Source: Pseudomonas fluorescens (GTDB taxonomy: Bacteria > Pseudomonadota > Gammaproteobacteria > Pseudomonadales > Pseudomonadaceae). From it: 64,000 bases of DNA. How positions within the stretch are numbered: the stretch's first letter is position 1; every line of letters starts with the position of its first letter. Position numbers and translations under genes: made by a program. Positions 32,537 through 42,066 of the stretch are shown here, in pieces. Below the pieces are notes generated by a model. The model saw only the letters and a list, made by a program, of their open reading frames with translations. It ran no database searches and had not been told where the DNA came from. The stretch lies in the NCBI RefSeq assembly GCF_902497895.1, contig NZ_CABVHQ010000027.1, positions 19,479 through 83,478 on the forward strand. The letters run 5' to 3'.

Positions 32537-33865
32537 TCAGCGCAGCATGCCGCTGCCGTAGCCCTTCAGGTTGGCTTTCTTCATCAGGGATTCGTACTGG
32601 TGCGAAACGAGGTGCGATTGTACTTGGGACATGAAGTCCATCACAACCACGACCACGATCAGCAACGAGGTCCCGCCAAGGTAGAACGGAACGTTTGCTG
32701 CAACCACCAGGAACTGGGGCAGCAGGCACACGGCCGTCATATATAGAGCACCGAACATGGTCAAGCGGGTCAGAACGCCATCAATATAGCGCGCAGACTG
32801 CTCACCTGGACGGATGCCCGGAATAAAGGCACCGGACTTCTTCAGGTTTTCCGCTACGTCTTTCGGATTGAACATCAACGCCGTATAGAAGAAGCAGAAG
32901 AAAATAATCCCTGCACTAAACAGCAGAATATTCAACGGCTGACCAGGAGCGATCGACTGCGAGATGTCCTGCAACCAGCCCATACCTTCAGACTGACCGA
33001 ACCAGGCACCCAACGAAGCCGGGAACAGCAAAATGCTGCTCGCGAAGATAGCAGGAATAACACCGGCCATATTCACTTTCAGCGGCAAGTGGCTAGTCTG
33101 CGCGGCAAACACCTTGCGGCCCTGCTGACGCTTGGCGTAATGAACGGCGATTCGCCGCTGACCACGCTCAATGAACACCACAAAACCGATAATCGCTACT
33201 GCCAGCAAACCGATGGCAACCAGGGCGAAAATGTTGATATCACCCTGACGCGCAGACTCGAAAGACTGCCCGATCGCTCTCGGAAGACCGGCGACGATAC
33301 CTGCGAAAATCAACATCGAGATACCGTTGCCAACACCACGCTCAGTAATCTGTTCACCCAGCCACATCATGAACATCGCACCAGCCACAAAAGTGGATAC
33401 CGCGATGAAATGGAAGCCAAAGTCACCAGTGAACGCAACGCCCTGCCCCGCCAGGCCAACGGACATGCCGATAGCCTGAACAAGAGCAAGGACGACGGTG
33501 CCGTAGCGGGTGTACTGGCTAATCTTGCGACGGCCAGCTTCACCTTCCTTCTTCAACTGCTCCAGCTGCGGGCTGACGGCGGTCATCAGTTGCATGATGA
33601 TCGATGCCGAAATGTACGGCATGATCCCCAGTGCAAAGATGCTCATCCGTTCCAGCGCACCGCCGGAAAACATGTTGAACAAGCTAAGAATGGTCCCCTC
33701 ATTCTGTCGAAACAGGTCTGCGAGTCGGTCCGGGTTGATACCTGGAACCGGGATGTGTGCGCCTATTCGGTAGACGATAATCGCCAGGAACAGAAAACGC
33801 AGACGAGCCCAGAGTTCAGACATACCGCCTTTGCCGAGCGCAGAGAGAGCACCTTGCTTAGCCAT
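32537..33865 (-). CDS. secY: Protein translocase subunit SecY
   Basis: A 442-residue channel subunit with ten transmembrane helices. It shows the family start [24 protein letters not shown] and plug-region [22 protein letters not shown]. It forms the inner-membrane SecYEG pore with SecE, whose gene is at the other end of this cluster. It directly abuts rplO, and its product ends [13 protein letters not shown]. Confidence 0.98.
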
Positions 33866-34300
33866 TTATTCCTCGAACTTGCCGCCAGCTGCTTCGATAG
33901 CCGCACGCGCACCTTTGGTGGCGGCGATACCCTTGATGGTGACTGCGCGAGTAACTTCACCGGACAACATGATTTTCACACGTTGTACGTTTTGGTTAAT
34001 CACGTTGGCATCCTTCAGGGACTGCACGGTGACGATGTCGCCTTCCACTTTAGACAGCTCGGACAGACGCACTTCTGCGCGGTCCATGGCCTTCAGGGAA
34101 ACGAAACCGAACTTCGGCAGGCGACGATGCAGCGGCTGTTGACCGCCTTCAAAGCCCGGAGCAATAGTGCCACCGGAGCGGGAGGACTGACCTTTGTGAC
34201 CACGGCCACCAGTCTTACCCAAACCACTACCGATACCACGGCCCGGACGATGCTTCTCGCGACGGGAACCCGGCGCAGGACTCAGATCATTGAGTTTCAT
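33866..34300 (-). CDS. rplO: 50S ribosomal protein L15
   Basis: A 144-residue L15 beginning MKLNDLSPAPGSRREKHRPG with the glycine-rich RGIGSGLGKTGGRGHKGQ region. It lies between rpmD (three bases away) and secY (no gap) in the spc operon. Confidence 0.98.
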   Translation of the reverse strand: MKLNDLSPAPGSRREKHRPGRGIGSGLGKTGGRGHKGQSSRSGGTIAPGFEGGQQPLHRRLPKFGFVSLKAMDRAEVRLSELSKVEGDIVTVQSLKDANVINQNVQRVKIMLSGEVTRAVTIKGIAATKGARAAIEAAGGKFEE

Positions 34301-34303
34301 CGA

Positions 34304-34480
34304 TTAACCCTCGACACGCAGCATGTAGTAAGCCTTGTTGATCATCCCGCGATTCTCGGGAGTATCAAGTACTTCTACAGTGTGACCGATGCGACGCAGA
34401 CCCAGACCCTTGATGCACAATTTGTGATTAGGGATACGGCCGGTCATGCTTTTGATCAGCGTTACTTTAACGGTAGCCAT
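34304..34480 (-). CDS. rpmD: 50S ribosomal protein L30
   Basis: A 58-residue L30 that starts MATVKVTLIKSMTGRIPNHK and ends MINKAYYMLRVEG. It fills the gap between rpsE and rplO and has the normal size for the family. Confidence 0.97.
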   Translation of the reverse strand: MATVKVTLIKSMTGRIPNHKLCIKGLGLRRIGHTVEVLDTPENRGMINKAYYMLRVEG

Positions 34481-34482
34481 GA

Positions 34483-34983
34483 TCAGAAGATCTCCTTGAC
34501 GCTTTTGCCACGCTTGGCGGCAATGGACTCAGGAGACTGCATAGCTTTCAAACCTTTGAAAGTGGCGTGAACCACGTTTACCGGGTTAGTCGAGCCGTAG
34601 CACTTGGCCAGAACGTTCTGAACGCCAGCAACTTCGAGGACAGCACGCATAGCGCCGCCAGCGATGATACCGGTACCTTCAGAAGCAGGCTGCATGTACA
34701 CCTTCGAAGCGCCATGAGCGGACTTCATTGCGTACTGCAGCGTGGTGCCGTTCAGATCAACTTGGATCATGTTGCGGCGAGCAGCTTCCATTGCCTTCTG
34801 GATCGCGGCAGGCACTTCACGTGACTTGCCACGGCCGAAGCCAACGCGCCCTTTACCATCACCTACCACGGTCAACGCGGTGAAAGTGAAGATACGGCCG
34901 CCTTTAACGGTTTTGGCTACGCGGTTAACTTGAACCAGCTTCTCGATGTAGCCTTCGTCGCGCTTTTGGTCGTTATTTGACAT
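34483..34983 (-). CDS. rpsE: 30S ribosomal protein S5
   Basis: A 166-residue S5, important for decoding accuracy. It includes the double-stranded RNA-binding part (EKLVQVNRVAKTVKGGRIF) and VGFGRGKSREVPAAIQKA. The VNRVAKTVKGGR loop, where spectinomycin resistance changes map, looks wild type. Confidence 0.98.
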   Translation of the reverse strand: MSNNDQKRDEGYIEKLVQVNRVAKTVKGGRIFTFTALTVVGDGKGRVGFGRGKSREVPAAIQKAMEAARRNMIQVDLNGTTLQYAMKSAHGASKVYMQPASEGTGIIAGGAMRAVLEVAGVQNVLAKCYGSTNPVNVVHATFKGLKAMQSPESIAAKRGKSVKEIF

Positions 34984-34986
34984 AAC

Positions 34987-35337
34987 TTAGAACTCCAGCC
35001 CAGCTTCACGAGCAGCATCAGCCAGCGCCTTGACGCGGCCGTGGTACTTGAAGCCAGAGCGGTCGAAAGCCACCTGCGAGACGCCAGCGGCTTTAGCACG
35101 CGTAGCGACCAGCTGGCCAACCTTAGTGGCCGCGTCGATGTTGCCAGTGGCGCCATCACGCAGTTCTTTATCCAAAGTCGAGGCACTTGCCAGGACTTTG
35201 TTGCCGTCGGCCGAAATGACCTGGGCGTAGATGTGCTGCGACGAGCGGAACACGCAGAGACGCACGACTTCGAGTTCGTGCATTTTCAGGCGTGCTTTGC
35301 GAGCGCGACGCAGTCGAGTAACTTTTTTGTCGGTCAT
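34987..35337 (-). CDS. rplR: 50S ribosomal protein L18
   Basis: A 116-residue L18, a 5S rRNA-binding protein. It has RLRRARKARLKMHELEVVRL and the C-terminal FDRSGFKYHGRVKALADAAREAGLEF. It lies four bases before rpsE. Confidence 0.98.
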   Translation of the reverse strand: MTDKKVTRLRRARKARLKMHELEVVRLCVFRSSQHIYAQVISADGNKVLASASTLDKELRDGATGNIDAATKVGQLVATRAKAAGVSQVAFDRSGFKYHGRVKALADAAREAGLEF

Positions 35338-35347
35338 TTGCTATGCC

Positions 35348-35881
35348 CTACTTCTTCTTGGCTTCTTTACGACGGACGACTTCGTCCGCGTAGCGCACAC
35401 CTTTGCCTTTGTACGGCTCTGGTGGACGGAAGTCGCGGATCTCGGCGGCCACTTGACCTACCAGCTGCTTATCGATGCCCTTGATCAGGATATCGGTCTG
35501 GCTAGGAGTCTCAGCGGTGATGCCTTCCGGCAGTTCATAATCCACTGGGTGCGAGAAGCCAAGAGCCAGGTTCAGCACTGTGCCTTTTGCTTGCGCTTTG
35601 TAACCAACACCGACCAGCTGGAGCTTGCGCTCGAAGCCTTGGCTTACGCCTTGGACCATGTTGTTTACCAACGCACGAGTGGTACCGGCCATTGCGCGAG
35701 TCTGTTGATCGCCATTGCGAGCAGCGAAACGCAGCTCACCAGCTTCTTCAACGATCTCAACGGACGAATGGATGTTCAGTTCTAGAGTACCCTTGGCACC
35801 CTTCACCGAAAGCTGTTGGCCTGCGAATTTGACTTCGACACCGGCTGGCAGCTTAACGGGGTTCTTAGCGACGCGTGACAT
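35348..35881 (-). CDS. rplF: 50S ribosomal protein L6
   Basis: A 177-residue L6 with two related domains; it ends in the signature YKGKGVRYADEVVRRKEAKKK. I start at the ATG at 35881 (MSRVAKNPVKLPAGV), the conserved N-terminus; the frame extends a further 22 codons into the rpsH-rplF junction. Confidence 0.98.
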   Translation of the reverse strand: MSRVAKNPVKLPAGVEVKFAGQQLSVKGAKGTLELNIHSSVEIVEEAGELRFAARNGDQQTRAMAGTTRALVNNMVQGVSQGFERKLQLVGVGYKAQAKGTVLNLALGFSHPVDYELPEGITAETPSQTDILIKGIDKQLVGQVAAEIRDFRPPEPYKGKGVRYADEVVRRKEAKKK

Positions 35882-35894
35882 GCTTATCCCCCCC

Positions 35895-36287
35895 TTAGAA
35901 CACTGTGCAAAGAACTTCGCCGCCGACACCGGCAGCGCGCGCAGCACGATCCGTCATCACACCTTTGTTGGTGGAGACGATAGACACACCGAGACCGCCA
36001 CGAACTTTTGGCAGATCATCGACGGACTTGTACTGACGCAGGCCTGGACGGCTAACGCGCTTCACTTCTTCGATGACCGGACGGCCTTCGAAATATTTCA
36101 GCTCGATGGATAGCAACGGCTTGATTTCGCTGCTGATCTGATAACCCGCGATGTAACCTTCGTCCTTGAGGACTTTTGCTACAGCTACCTTCAACGTGGA
36201 AGATGGCATGCTTACGACGGACTTTTCAGCCATCTGGGCATTACGGATTCGAGTTAGCATGTCCGCTAACGGGTCCTGCATACTCAT
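35895..36287 (-). CDS. rpsH: 30S ribosomal protein S8
   Basis: A 130-residue S8, a primary 16S rRNA binder that also represses the spc operon in E. coli. It begins MSMQDPLADMLTRIRNAQMA and ends GVGGEVLCTVF. It is set apart from rpsN by an unusual 208-base gap holding several hairpins. Confidence 0.98.
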   Translation of the reverse strand: MSMQDPLADMLTRIRNAQMAEKSVVSMPSSTLKVAVAKVLKDEGYIAGYQISSEIKPLLSIELKYFEGRPVIEEVKRVSRPGLRQYKSVDDLPKVRGGLGVSIVSTNKGVMTDRAARAAGVGGEVLCTVF

Positions 36288-36495
36288 GGGCTAGACGCTC
36301 CTAATACAAAAAAATTAGCCTTGCGGCTACTACCTTCGCCGAGAAACTCCGCACGAAAAAAGCACGGGCTCAGGCGAGCCGGGTATTCTAGACACACCCC
36401 ACAAATGAATCAAGCCCCAATAGGGGCTTGATTCAGATTCAAGGCCACCGGCGGTCAGGATCTTGCGATTCTGAACGCCGAGACTTTGACAGTAC
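36288..36495 (-). promoter_or_regulatory. Structured 208-base gap between rpsN and rpsH inside the spc operon
   Basis: Three RNA structures can be drawn on the minus strand: a perfect 12-base hairpin GAATCAAGCCCC/GGGGCTTGATTC at 36407-36434; a GGCTC/GAGCC hairpin followed by GTGCTTTTTTC (about 36353-36380); and TAGCC-GCAA-GGCTA followed by seven T, just before the rpsH ribosome binding site (about 36308-36325). Elsewhere in the operon gaps are 0-40 bases. The layout suggests attenuation or a ribosomal-protein-binding leader for the second half of spc. S8 is the obvious candidate ligand, but this is inference. Confidence 0.5.
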
Positions 36496-36801
36496 TTACC
36501 AGCTGGCTTTAACCAGACCTGGTACGTCACCACGCATTGCCGCTTCACGCAGTTTGTTACGGCCAAGGCCGAACTTGCGGTAAACGCCGTGTGGACGACC
36601 AGTCAGGCGGCAGCGGTTACGCATGCGCGAGGCGCTTGCGTCACGTGGCTGCTTCTGCAGAGCTACTGTAGCTTCCCAACGTGCTTCTGGACTTGCGTTC
36701 AGATCAACGATGATAGCTTTCAGTGCTGCACGCGCCTTGGCGTACTTGGCAACCGTGAGCTGACGTTTCAGCTCGCGGTTTTTCATGCTCATCTTGGCCA
36801 T
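36496..36801 (-). CDS. rpsN: 30S ribosomal protein S14 (zinc-free form)
   Basis: A 101-residue S14 of the longer, zinc-free type: it has no CXXC pairs. It starts at 36801 with MAKMSMKNRELKRQLTVAKY and ends RNKLREAAMRGDVPGLVKASW. The frame extends 22 codons further upstream, into the intergenic sequence and the rplE end, which are not part of the protein. Confidence 0.97.
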   Translation of the reverse strand: MAKMSMKNRELKRQLTVAKYAKARAALKAIIVDLNASPEARWEATVALQKQPRDASASRMRNRCRLTGRPHGVYRKFGLGRNKLREAAMRGDVPGLVKASW

Positions 36802-36814
36802 GGTCCTACTCCAA

Positions 36815-37354
36815 TCAGTTGCGGAACGGGAATTTGAAAGCGCGCAGCAGTGCACGACCTTCATCATCCGTCCGAGCAGTGGTGGTCAGGGTAATGTCCA
36901 GACCGCGGAGAGCATCGATCTTGTCGTAGTCGATTTCCGGGAAGATGATCTGCTCTTTAACGCCCATGCTGTAGTTACCACGACCATCGAAGGACTTGGC
37001 ATTCAGGCCGCGGAAGTCGCGAACCCGAGGCAGGGAGATCGACAGCAGACGATCCAGGAATTCATACATACGCTCACGGCGCAGAGTCACTTTGACGCCG
37101 ATCGGCCAACCTTCACGGACTTTAAAGCCAGCGATGGATTTCCGAGCGTAAGTCACAACGACTTTTTGACCGGTGATCTTTTCCAGGTCAGCCACAGCGT
37201 GCTCGATGACTTTTTTGTCGCCGATCGCTTCGCCCAGACCCATGTTCAGGGTGATTTTGGTAACGCGCGGAACTTCCATCACGTTCGAAAGCTTAAGTTC
37301 TTCCTTAAGTTTCGGTGCGATTTCCTTCCGGTAAATCTCTTTTAGTCGTGCCAT
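36815..37354 (-). CDS. rplE: 50S ribosomal protein L5
   Basis: A 179-residue L5, which binds 5S rRNA and contacts the P-site tRNA. Visible are MARLKEIYRKEIAPKLKEEL, the TLNMGLGEAIGDKK segment and the C-terminal DEGRALLRAFKFPFRN. In E. coli the S8 repressor site lies at the start of rplE. Confidence 0.98.
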   Translation of the reverse strand: MARLKEIYRKEIAPKLKEELKLSNVMEVPRVTKITLNMGLGEAIGDKKVIEHAVADLEKITGQKVVVTYARKSIAGFKVREGWPIGVKVTLRRERMYEFLDRLLSISLPRVRDFRGLNAKSFDGRGNYSMGVKEQIIFPEIDYDKIDALRGLDITLTTTARTDDEGRALLRAFKFPFRN

Positions 37355-37374
37355 GGTCTTCTACCTAGCAGTGT

Positions 37375-37689
37375 TCAAGCATCAACCGCTTTTTGGGTCG
37401 ACTTGAAGACACGAATTTTCTTGCCTTCTTCTACTTTGAAACCAACGCGGTCAGCCTTGTTGGTTTCGCCGTTGAAAATGGCGACGTTAGAAGCGTGCAG
37501 TGGCGCTTCTTTTTCGACGATACCGCCTTGTACGCCCGACGCAGGGTTAGGCTTGGTATGACGCTTGACCAGGTTCAGACCACCAACGACCAGACGGTCG
37601 TCAGCGAGAACCTTAAGCACCTTACCGCGCTTACCTTTGTCTTTGCCGGCGATCACGATGATCTCGTCGTCACGACGAATCTTTTGCAT
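37375..37689 (-). CDS. rplX: 50S ribosomal protein L24
   Basis: A 104-residue L24 with an N-terminal KOW motif (DDEIIVIAGKDKGKRGKVLKV), an assembly initiator of the large subunit. It lies between rplN and rplE. Confidence 0.98.
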   Translation of the reverse strand: MQKIRRDDEIIVIAGKDKGKRGKVLKVLADDRLVVGGLNLVKRHTKPNPASGVQGGIVEKEAPLHASNVAIFNGETNKADRVGFKVEEGKKIRVFKSTQKAVDA

Positions 37690-37700
37690 GTCGGATCTCC

Positions 37701-38069
37701 TTACAGCACTTCTGGGGCGAGCGAGACGATCTTCATGAACTTCTCAGTACGAAGTTCACGGGTCACTGGCCCAAAGATACGGGTGCCGATCGGCTCTTGC
37801 TTGTTGTTCAACAGAACAGCAGCGTTGCCATCAAAGCGGATAATGGAGCCATCTGCACGGCGAACGCCGTGACGAGTGCGGACTACAACAGCAGTCATCA
37901 CTTGGCCTTTTTTCACTTTACCGCGAGGAATTGCTTCCTTCACGGTAACCTTGATGATGTCACCGATACCAGCGTAACGACGATGGGAGCCACCCAGCAC
38001 CTTGATGCACATAACACGGCGAGCGCCGCTGTTATCGGCCACATCGAGCATGGATTGAGTCTGAATCAT
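37701..38069 (-). CDS. rplN: 50S ribosomal protein L14
   Basis: A 122-residue L14 that begins MIQTQSMLDVADNSGARRVM and ends FMKIVSLAPEVL. It is the first gene of the classical spc operon; here it follows rpsQ after 23 bases, and no clear promoter was seen in that short gap. Confidence 0.98.
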   Translation of the reverse strand: MIQTQSMLDVADNSGARRVMCIKVLGGSHRRYAGIGDIIKVTVKEAIPRGKVKKGQVMTAVVVRTRHGVRRADGSIIRFDGNAAVLLNNKQEPIGTRIFGPVTRELRTEKFMKIVSLAPEVL

Positions 38070-38092
38070 ATAATTTCTCCGACCCCTAGTCC

Positions 38093-38359
38093 TTAGACTT
38101 CCACAGCGCGTTCGAGAACATCAACCAGTGCCCAAGACTTGGTCTTGGCCAGGGGACGAGTTTCACGAATAGTGACTTTGTCGCCGATGTGGCACTGATT
38201 GGTTTCGTCGTGCGCGTGCAGCTTAGTCGAACGCTTAACATATTTACCGTAGATCGGGTGCTTAACGCGGCGCTCGATCAGAACGGTGATGGTTTTGTCC
38301 ATCTTGTCGCTGACAACACGGCCAGTCAGCGTACGGACAGTTTTTTCGGCTTCAGCCAT
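38093..38359 (-). CDS. rpsQ: 30S ribosomal protein S17
   Basis: An 88-residue S17 with an OB fold (GRVVSDKMDKTITVLIERRV). The ATG at 38359 is two bases after the rpmC stop, so translation is probably coupled. It is the last gene of the S10 operon. Confidence 0.97.
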   Translation of the reverse strand: MAEAEKTVRTLTGRVVSDKMDKTITVLIERRVKHPIYGKYVKRSTKLHAHDETNQCHIGDKVTIRETRPLAKTKSWALVDVLERAVEV

Positions 38360-38361
38360 GA

Positions 38362-38553
38362 TCACTTACCTGCCTGCTGGTTGAGCACAGTCTTCACGCG
38401 AGCAATGTCACGCTTAACTTGCGAGAGCAGATGAGACTGCCCCAACTGGCCAGTTGCTTTCTGCATACGCAGATTGAACTGGTCGCGCAGCAGGCCGAGC
38501 AGTTGCTCGTTCAGCTGCTGTGCGGATTTTTCACGAAGTTCATTCGCTTTCAT
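38362..38553 (-). CDS. rpmC: 50S ribosomal protein L29
   Basis: A 63-residue helical L29 ([20 protein letters not shown]). Its ATG shares one base with the rplP stop codon (TGATG). A GTG one codon upstream is in frame but lies inside rplP. Confidence 0.97.
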
Positions 38554-38966
38554 CACATCACCGTCCGTTTAACAAAGGAGGTGGCGAGCGGCAGCTTTGC
38601 AGCAGCCAGGGCGAAAGCCTCACGCGCCAGCTCTTCAGAAACACCCTCGATTTCATACAGGACTTTGCCTGGCTGAATCTGGGCAACCCAGTATTCGACG
38701 TTACCCTTACCTTTACCCATCCGAACTTCGAGTGGCTTCTTGGTGACAGGCTTGTCCGGGAATACACGGATCCAGATCTTGCCGCCACGTTTAACGTGAC
38801 GGGTCAGAGCACGACGCGCTGACTCGATCTGACGAGCGGTGAGACGACCACGAGCTACAGACTTCAGCGCATATTCGCCGAAGCTGACTTTGCTACCGCG
38901 CAATGCCAAGCCACGGTTGTGGCCAGTCATCTGCTTGCGGAACTTCGTACGCTTTGGTTGCAACAT
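38553..38966 (-). CDS. rplP: 50S ribosomal protein L16
   Basis: A 137-residue L16 near the peptidyl transferase centre: [20 protein letters not shown] and the [20 protein letters not shown] segment, the place where the arginine hydroxylase YcfD acts in E. coli. It follows rpsC by 12 bases. Confidence 0.98.
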
Positions 38967-38978
38967 TTGGCGTACCCC

Positions 38979-39665
38979 TTACTTAGCAGCTTTTTTACGA
39001 GGCGCTGGTGCTTGTGGCTTCAGCTCTTCTTGGCGACCACCAATTACTTCGCCTTTGAAGATCCAAACCTTTACACCGATCACACCATAAGTGGTGTGAG
39101 CTTCGTAGTTGGCATAGTCGATGTCGGCACGCAGGGTGTGCAGTGGCACACGACCTTCGCGATACCATTCAGTACGTGCGATTTCAGCACCGCCGAGACG
39201 ACCGCTCACTTGGATTTTGATGCCTTTGGCACCAATGCGCATGGCGTTCTGTACAGCGCGCTTCATAGCGCGACGGAACATTACGCGACGCTCCAGCTGC
39301 TGAGCTACGCTCTGCGCAACCAGCATACCGTCGAGCTCCGGCTTGCGGATCTCTTCGATATTGATGTGCACAGGCACACCCATTTGCTTGGTCAGGTCCT
39401 GACGCAGTTTCTCAACATCTTCACCTTTCTTCCCGATAACGATACCCGGGCGAGCGGTGTGGATGGTGATACGTGCAGTTTGAGCCGGACGATGGATATC
39501 GATACGGCTTACGGACGCGCTTTTTAGTTTGTCTTGGAGATACTCACGCACCTTCAGATCAGCGAACAAATAGTCCGCATAAGTCCGGCCGTCTGCATAC
39601 CAGACGGAGGTGTGTTCCTTGACGATTCCCAGGCGAATGCCAATGGGATGTACTTTCTGACCCAT
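38979..39665 (-). CDS. rpsC: 30S ribosomal protein S3
   Basis: A 228-residue S3 at the mRNA entry site, with a KH domain ([18 protein letters not shown]). I start at the ATG at 39665 ([20 protein letters not shown]), the conserved N-terminus; the frame runs another 28 codons into rplV. Confidence 0.98.
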
Positions 39666-39678
39666 CTCTTCGACTCCG

Positions 39679-40011
39679 TTACTTGTCAGCAACCTTGACA
39701 GTGATATGGCAAGACCGCTTGACGATGCGATCAGCACGGCCTTTGGCACGTGGCATGATTCGCTTCAGCGAACGCCCTTCGTTGACGAAAACGGTGCTGA
39801 CTTTAAGGTCATCAACGTCTGCGCCTTCGTTATGCTCGGCGTTGGCTACGGCCGACTCCAGCACTTTCTTGATGATCTCGGCGGCTTTCTTACTGCTGAA
39901 AGCCAACAGGTTGAGCGCTTCGCCCACCTTCTTCCCGCGGATCTGGTCGGCGACCAAGCGGGCTTTCTGGGCGGAGATTCGAGCGCCCGACAACTTAGCG
40001 GCTACTTCCAT
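39679..40011 (-). CDS. rplV: 50S ribosomal protein L22
   Basis: A 110-residue L22 lining the exit tunnel, with [20 protein letters not shown] and the tunnel loop [17 protein letters not shown]. Two consecutive ATG codons occur; I give the second, matching the usual Pseudomonas form, but the first (40014) is equally possible. Confidence 0.97.
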
Positions 40012-40024
40012 CATTCCTTACCCC

Positions 40025-40300
40025 TTAACGCTTGGCTTTCTTGTCTGCCACGTGCCCACGATATGTGCGGGTACCGGCAAACTCGCCTAGTTTGTGGCCG
40101 ACCATGTCTTCGTTCACGAGAACTGGGACATGTTGACGACCGTTATGCACAGCAATGGTCAGACCGACCATTTGTGGCAGGATCATGGAACGGCGCGACC
40201 AGGTTTTCACTGGTTTGCGATCGTTCTTTTCCGCCGCCACTTCGATCTTCTTCAGTAGGTGAAGATCAATAAAAGGACCTTTTTTCAGAGAACGTGGCAC
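40025..40300 (-). CDS. rpsS: 30S ribosomal protein S19
   Basis: A 91-residue S19 of the subunit head, MPRSLKKGPFIDLHLLKKIE at the start and GEFAGTRTYRGHVADKKAKR at the end. It lies 13 bases before rplV and 16 after rplB. Confidence 0.98.
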   Translation of the reverse strand: MPRSLKKGPFIDLHLLKKIEVAAEKNDRKPVKTWSRRSMILPQMVGLTIAVHNGRQHVPVLVNEDMVGHKLGEFAGTRTYRGHVADKKAKR

Positions 40301-40316
40301 TGTCGTATCCCTCTAT

Positions 40317-41141
40317 TTACTTGCGACGACGGACGATCATTTTGTCGGTACGCTTATTACCACGAGTCTTCGCGCCCTTAGTCGGGAAGCCCCATGGCGA
40401 TACCGGATGACGACCACCAGAGGTACGACCTTCACCACCACCATGTGGGTGGTCAACCGGGTTCATGGCAACACCACGAACGGTTGGGCGAACGCCACGC
40501 CAGCGTTTGGCACCGGCTTTACCCAGCGAACGCAGGCTGTGCTCGGAGTTCGAGACTTCGCCCAGGGTCGCACGGCATTCAGCCAATACTTTACGCATCT
40601 CACCAGAGCGCAGACGCAGGGTCACGTAGACACCTTCACGAGCGATCAGCTGAGCCGAAGCACCAGCGGAACGAGCGATTTGCGCGCCTTTACCCGGCTT
40701 CAATTCGATGCCGTGTACGGTGCTACCAACTGGAATGTTACGCAGTTGCAGAGCGTTGCCCGGCTTGATCGGCGCCAAGGCACCTGCGATCAGCTGGTCG
40801 CCAGCACTCACGCCTTTAGGGGCGATGATGTAGCGACGCTCGCCATCTGCGTACAGCAGCAGAGCGATGTGAGCAGTACGGTTTGGATCGTATTCGATAC
40901 GCTCGACAGTGGCAGAGATGCCATCTTTGTCGTTACGACGGAAGTCGACCAGACGATAATGCTGCTTATGACCACCACCTATGTGACGAGTGGTAATACG
41001 GCCATTGTTGTTACGACCACCAGTCTTCGATTTCTTCTCGAGCAGCGGTGCGTGAGGAGCGCCTTTATGCAGCTCCTGGTTGACCACCTTGACCACAAAA
41101 CGGCGGCCAGGGGAAGTCGGTTTGCATTTAACGATTGCCAT
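40317..41141 (-). CDS. rplB: 50S ribosomal protein L2
   Basis: A 274-residue L2 that supports the peptidyl transferase centre. It contains the conserved VRGVAMNPVDHPHGGGEGRT, which holds the essential histidine region, and ends KRTDKMIVRRRK. Confidence 0.98.
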   Translation of the reverse strand: MAIVKCKPTSPGRRFVVKVVNQELHKGAPHAPLLEKKSKTGGRNNNGRITTRHIGGGHKQHYRLVDFRRNDKDGISATVERIEYDPNRTAHIALLLYADGERRYIIAPKGVSAGDQLIAGALAPIKPGNALQLRNIPVGSTVHGIELKPGKGAQIARSAGASAQLIAREGVYVTLRLRSGEMRKVLAECRATLGEVSNSEHSLRSLGKAGAKRWRGVRPTVRGVAMNPVDHPHGGGEGRTSGGRHPVSPWGFPTKGAKTRGNKRTDKMIVRRRK

Positions 41142-41155
41142 GATGCACCCCTTCC

Positions 41156-41455
41156 TTACTCAGCACTGCTGCTGAAATCGAGATCTTGGCCTGGCTGAAG
41201 GGAGATAACTGCCTTCTTCCAGTCATTACGCTTGCCCAGACCGCGAGCAGTGCGCTTGCTCTTACCCAGAACATTCAGGGTAGTAACACGCTCTACTTTC
41301 ACGCTGAACAGGCTTTCGACGGCCTTCTTGATTTCCAGCTTGGTTGCGTCGGTCGCAACCTTGAAAACGAACTGGCCTTTCTTGTCTGCCAGAACCGTAG
41401 CCTTCTCGGAAACGTGCGGGCCAAGCAGAACTTTAAATACGCGTTCCTGGTTCAT
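41156..41455 (-). CDS. rplW: 50S ribosomal protein L23
   Basis: A 99-residue L23 at the tunnel exit, the docking point for trigger factor and SRP. Begins [20 protein letters not shown]. It overlaps the rplD stop by four bases. Confidence 0.98.
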
Positions 41456-42054
41456 CCCAGCAGCTCCTCGAATTTCTTCACGGCCGACACGGTGATCAAC
41501 ACCTTGTCGTATGCGATCAGACTAACTGGATCGGAACCTTGCACGTCACGTACATCAACGTGTGGCAGGTTGCGAGCAGCCAGGTACAGGTTCTGATCAA
41601 CAGCATCGGACACGATCAGGACATCAGTCAGACCCATGCCATTCAGCTTGTTCAGCAGATCTTTGGTTTTCGGTGCTTCAACAGCGAAGTCCTGAACCAC
41701 GACCAGACGATCAGTACGCACCAGTTCAGCAAGGATGGAACGCATTGCTGCGCGATACATCTTCTTGTTGAGCTTCTGGGAGTGATCCTGTGGACGAGCT
41801 GCGAAAGTGGTACCGCCGCCACGCCAGATTGGGCTACGGATAGTACCGGCACGAGCACGGCCAGTACCTTTCTGACGCCATGGGCGCTTACCGCCACCAC
41901 GAACGTCGGAACGGGTCTTTTGCTGCTTGGTACCCTGACGGCCGCCGGCCATGTAGGCCACGACTGCTTGGTGAACCAGTGTCTCGTTGAACTCGCCGCC
42001 AAACGTCAGTTCGGAAACTTCGATCGCTTGAGCGTCATTTACATTTAATTGCAT
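41452..42054 (-). CDS. rplD: 50S ribosomal protein L4
   Basis: A 200-residue L4, with its tunnel-loop sequence [20 protein letters not shown] and [15 protein letters not shown]. In E. coli L4 represses the S10 operon at transcription and translation; that leader-based control is not general in Pseudomonas and no long leader is seen here. Confidence 0.98.
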
Positions 42055-42066
42055 GTCAGCTTCCCC

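Noticed and set aside
36330..36566. Small ORF of 78 codons in the rpsN-rpsH gap
   Set aside because: It overlaps the end of rpsN out of frame, has no ribosome binding site, and its sequence is explained by the hairpins.
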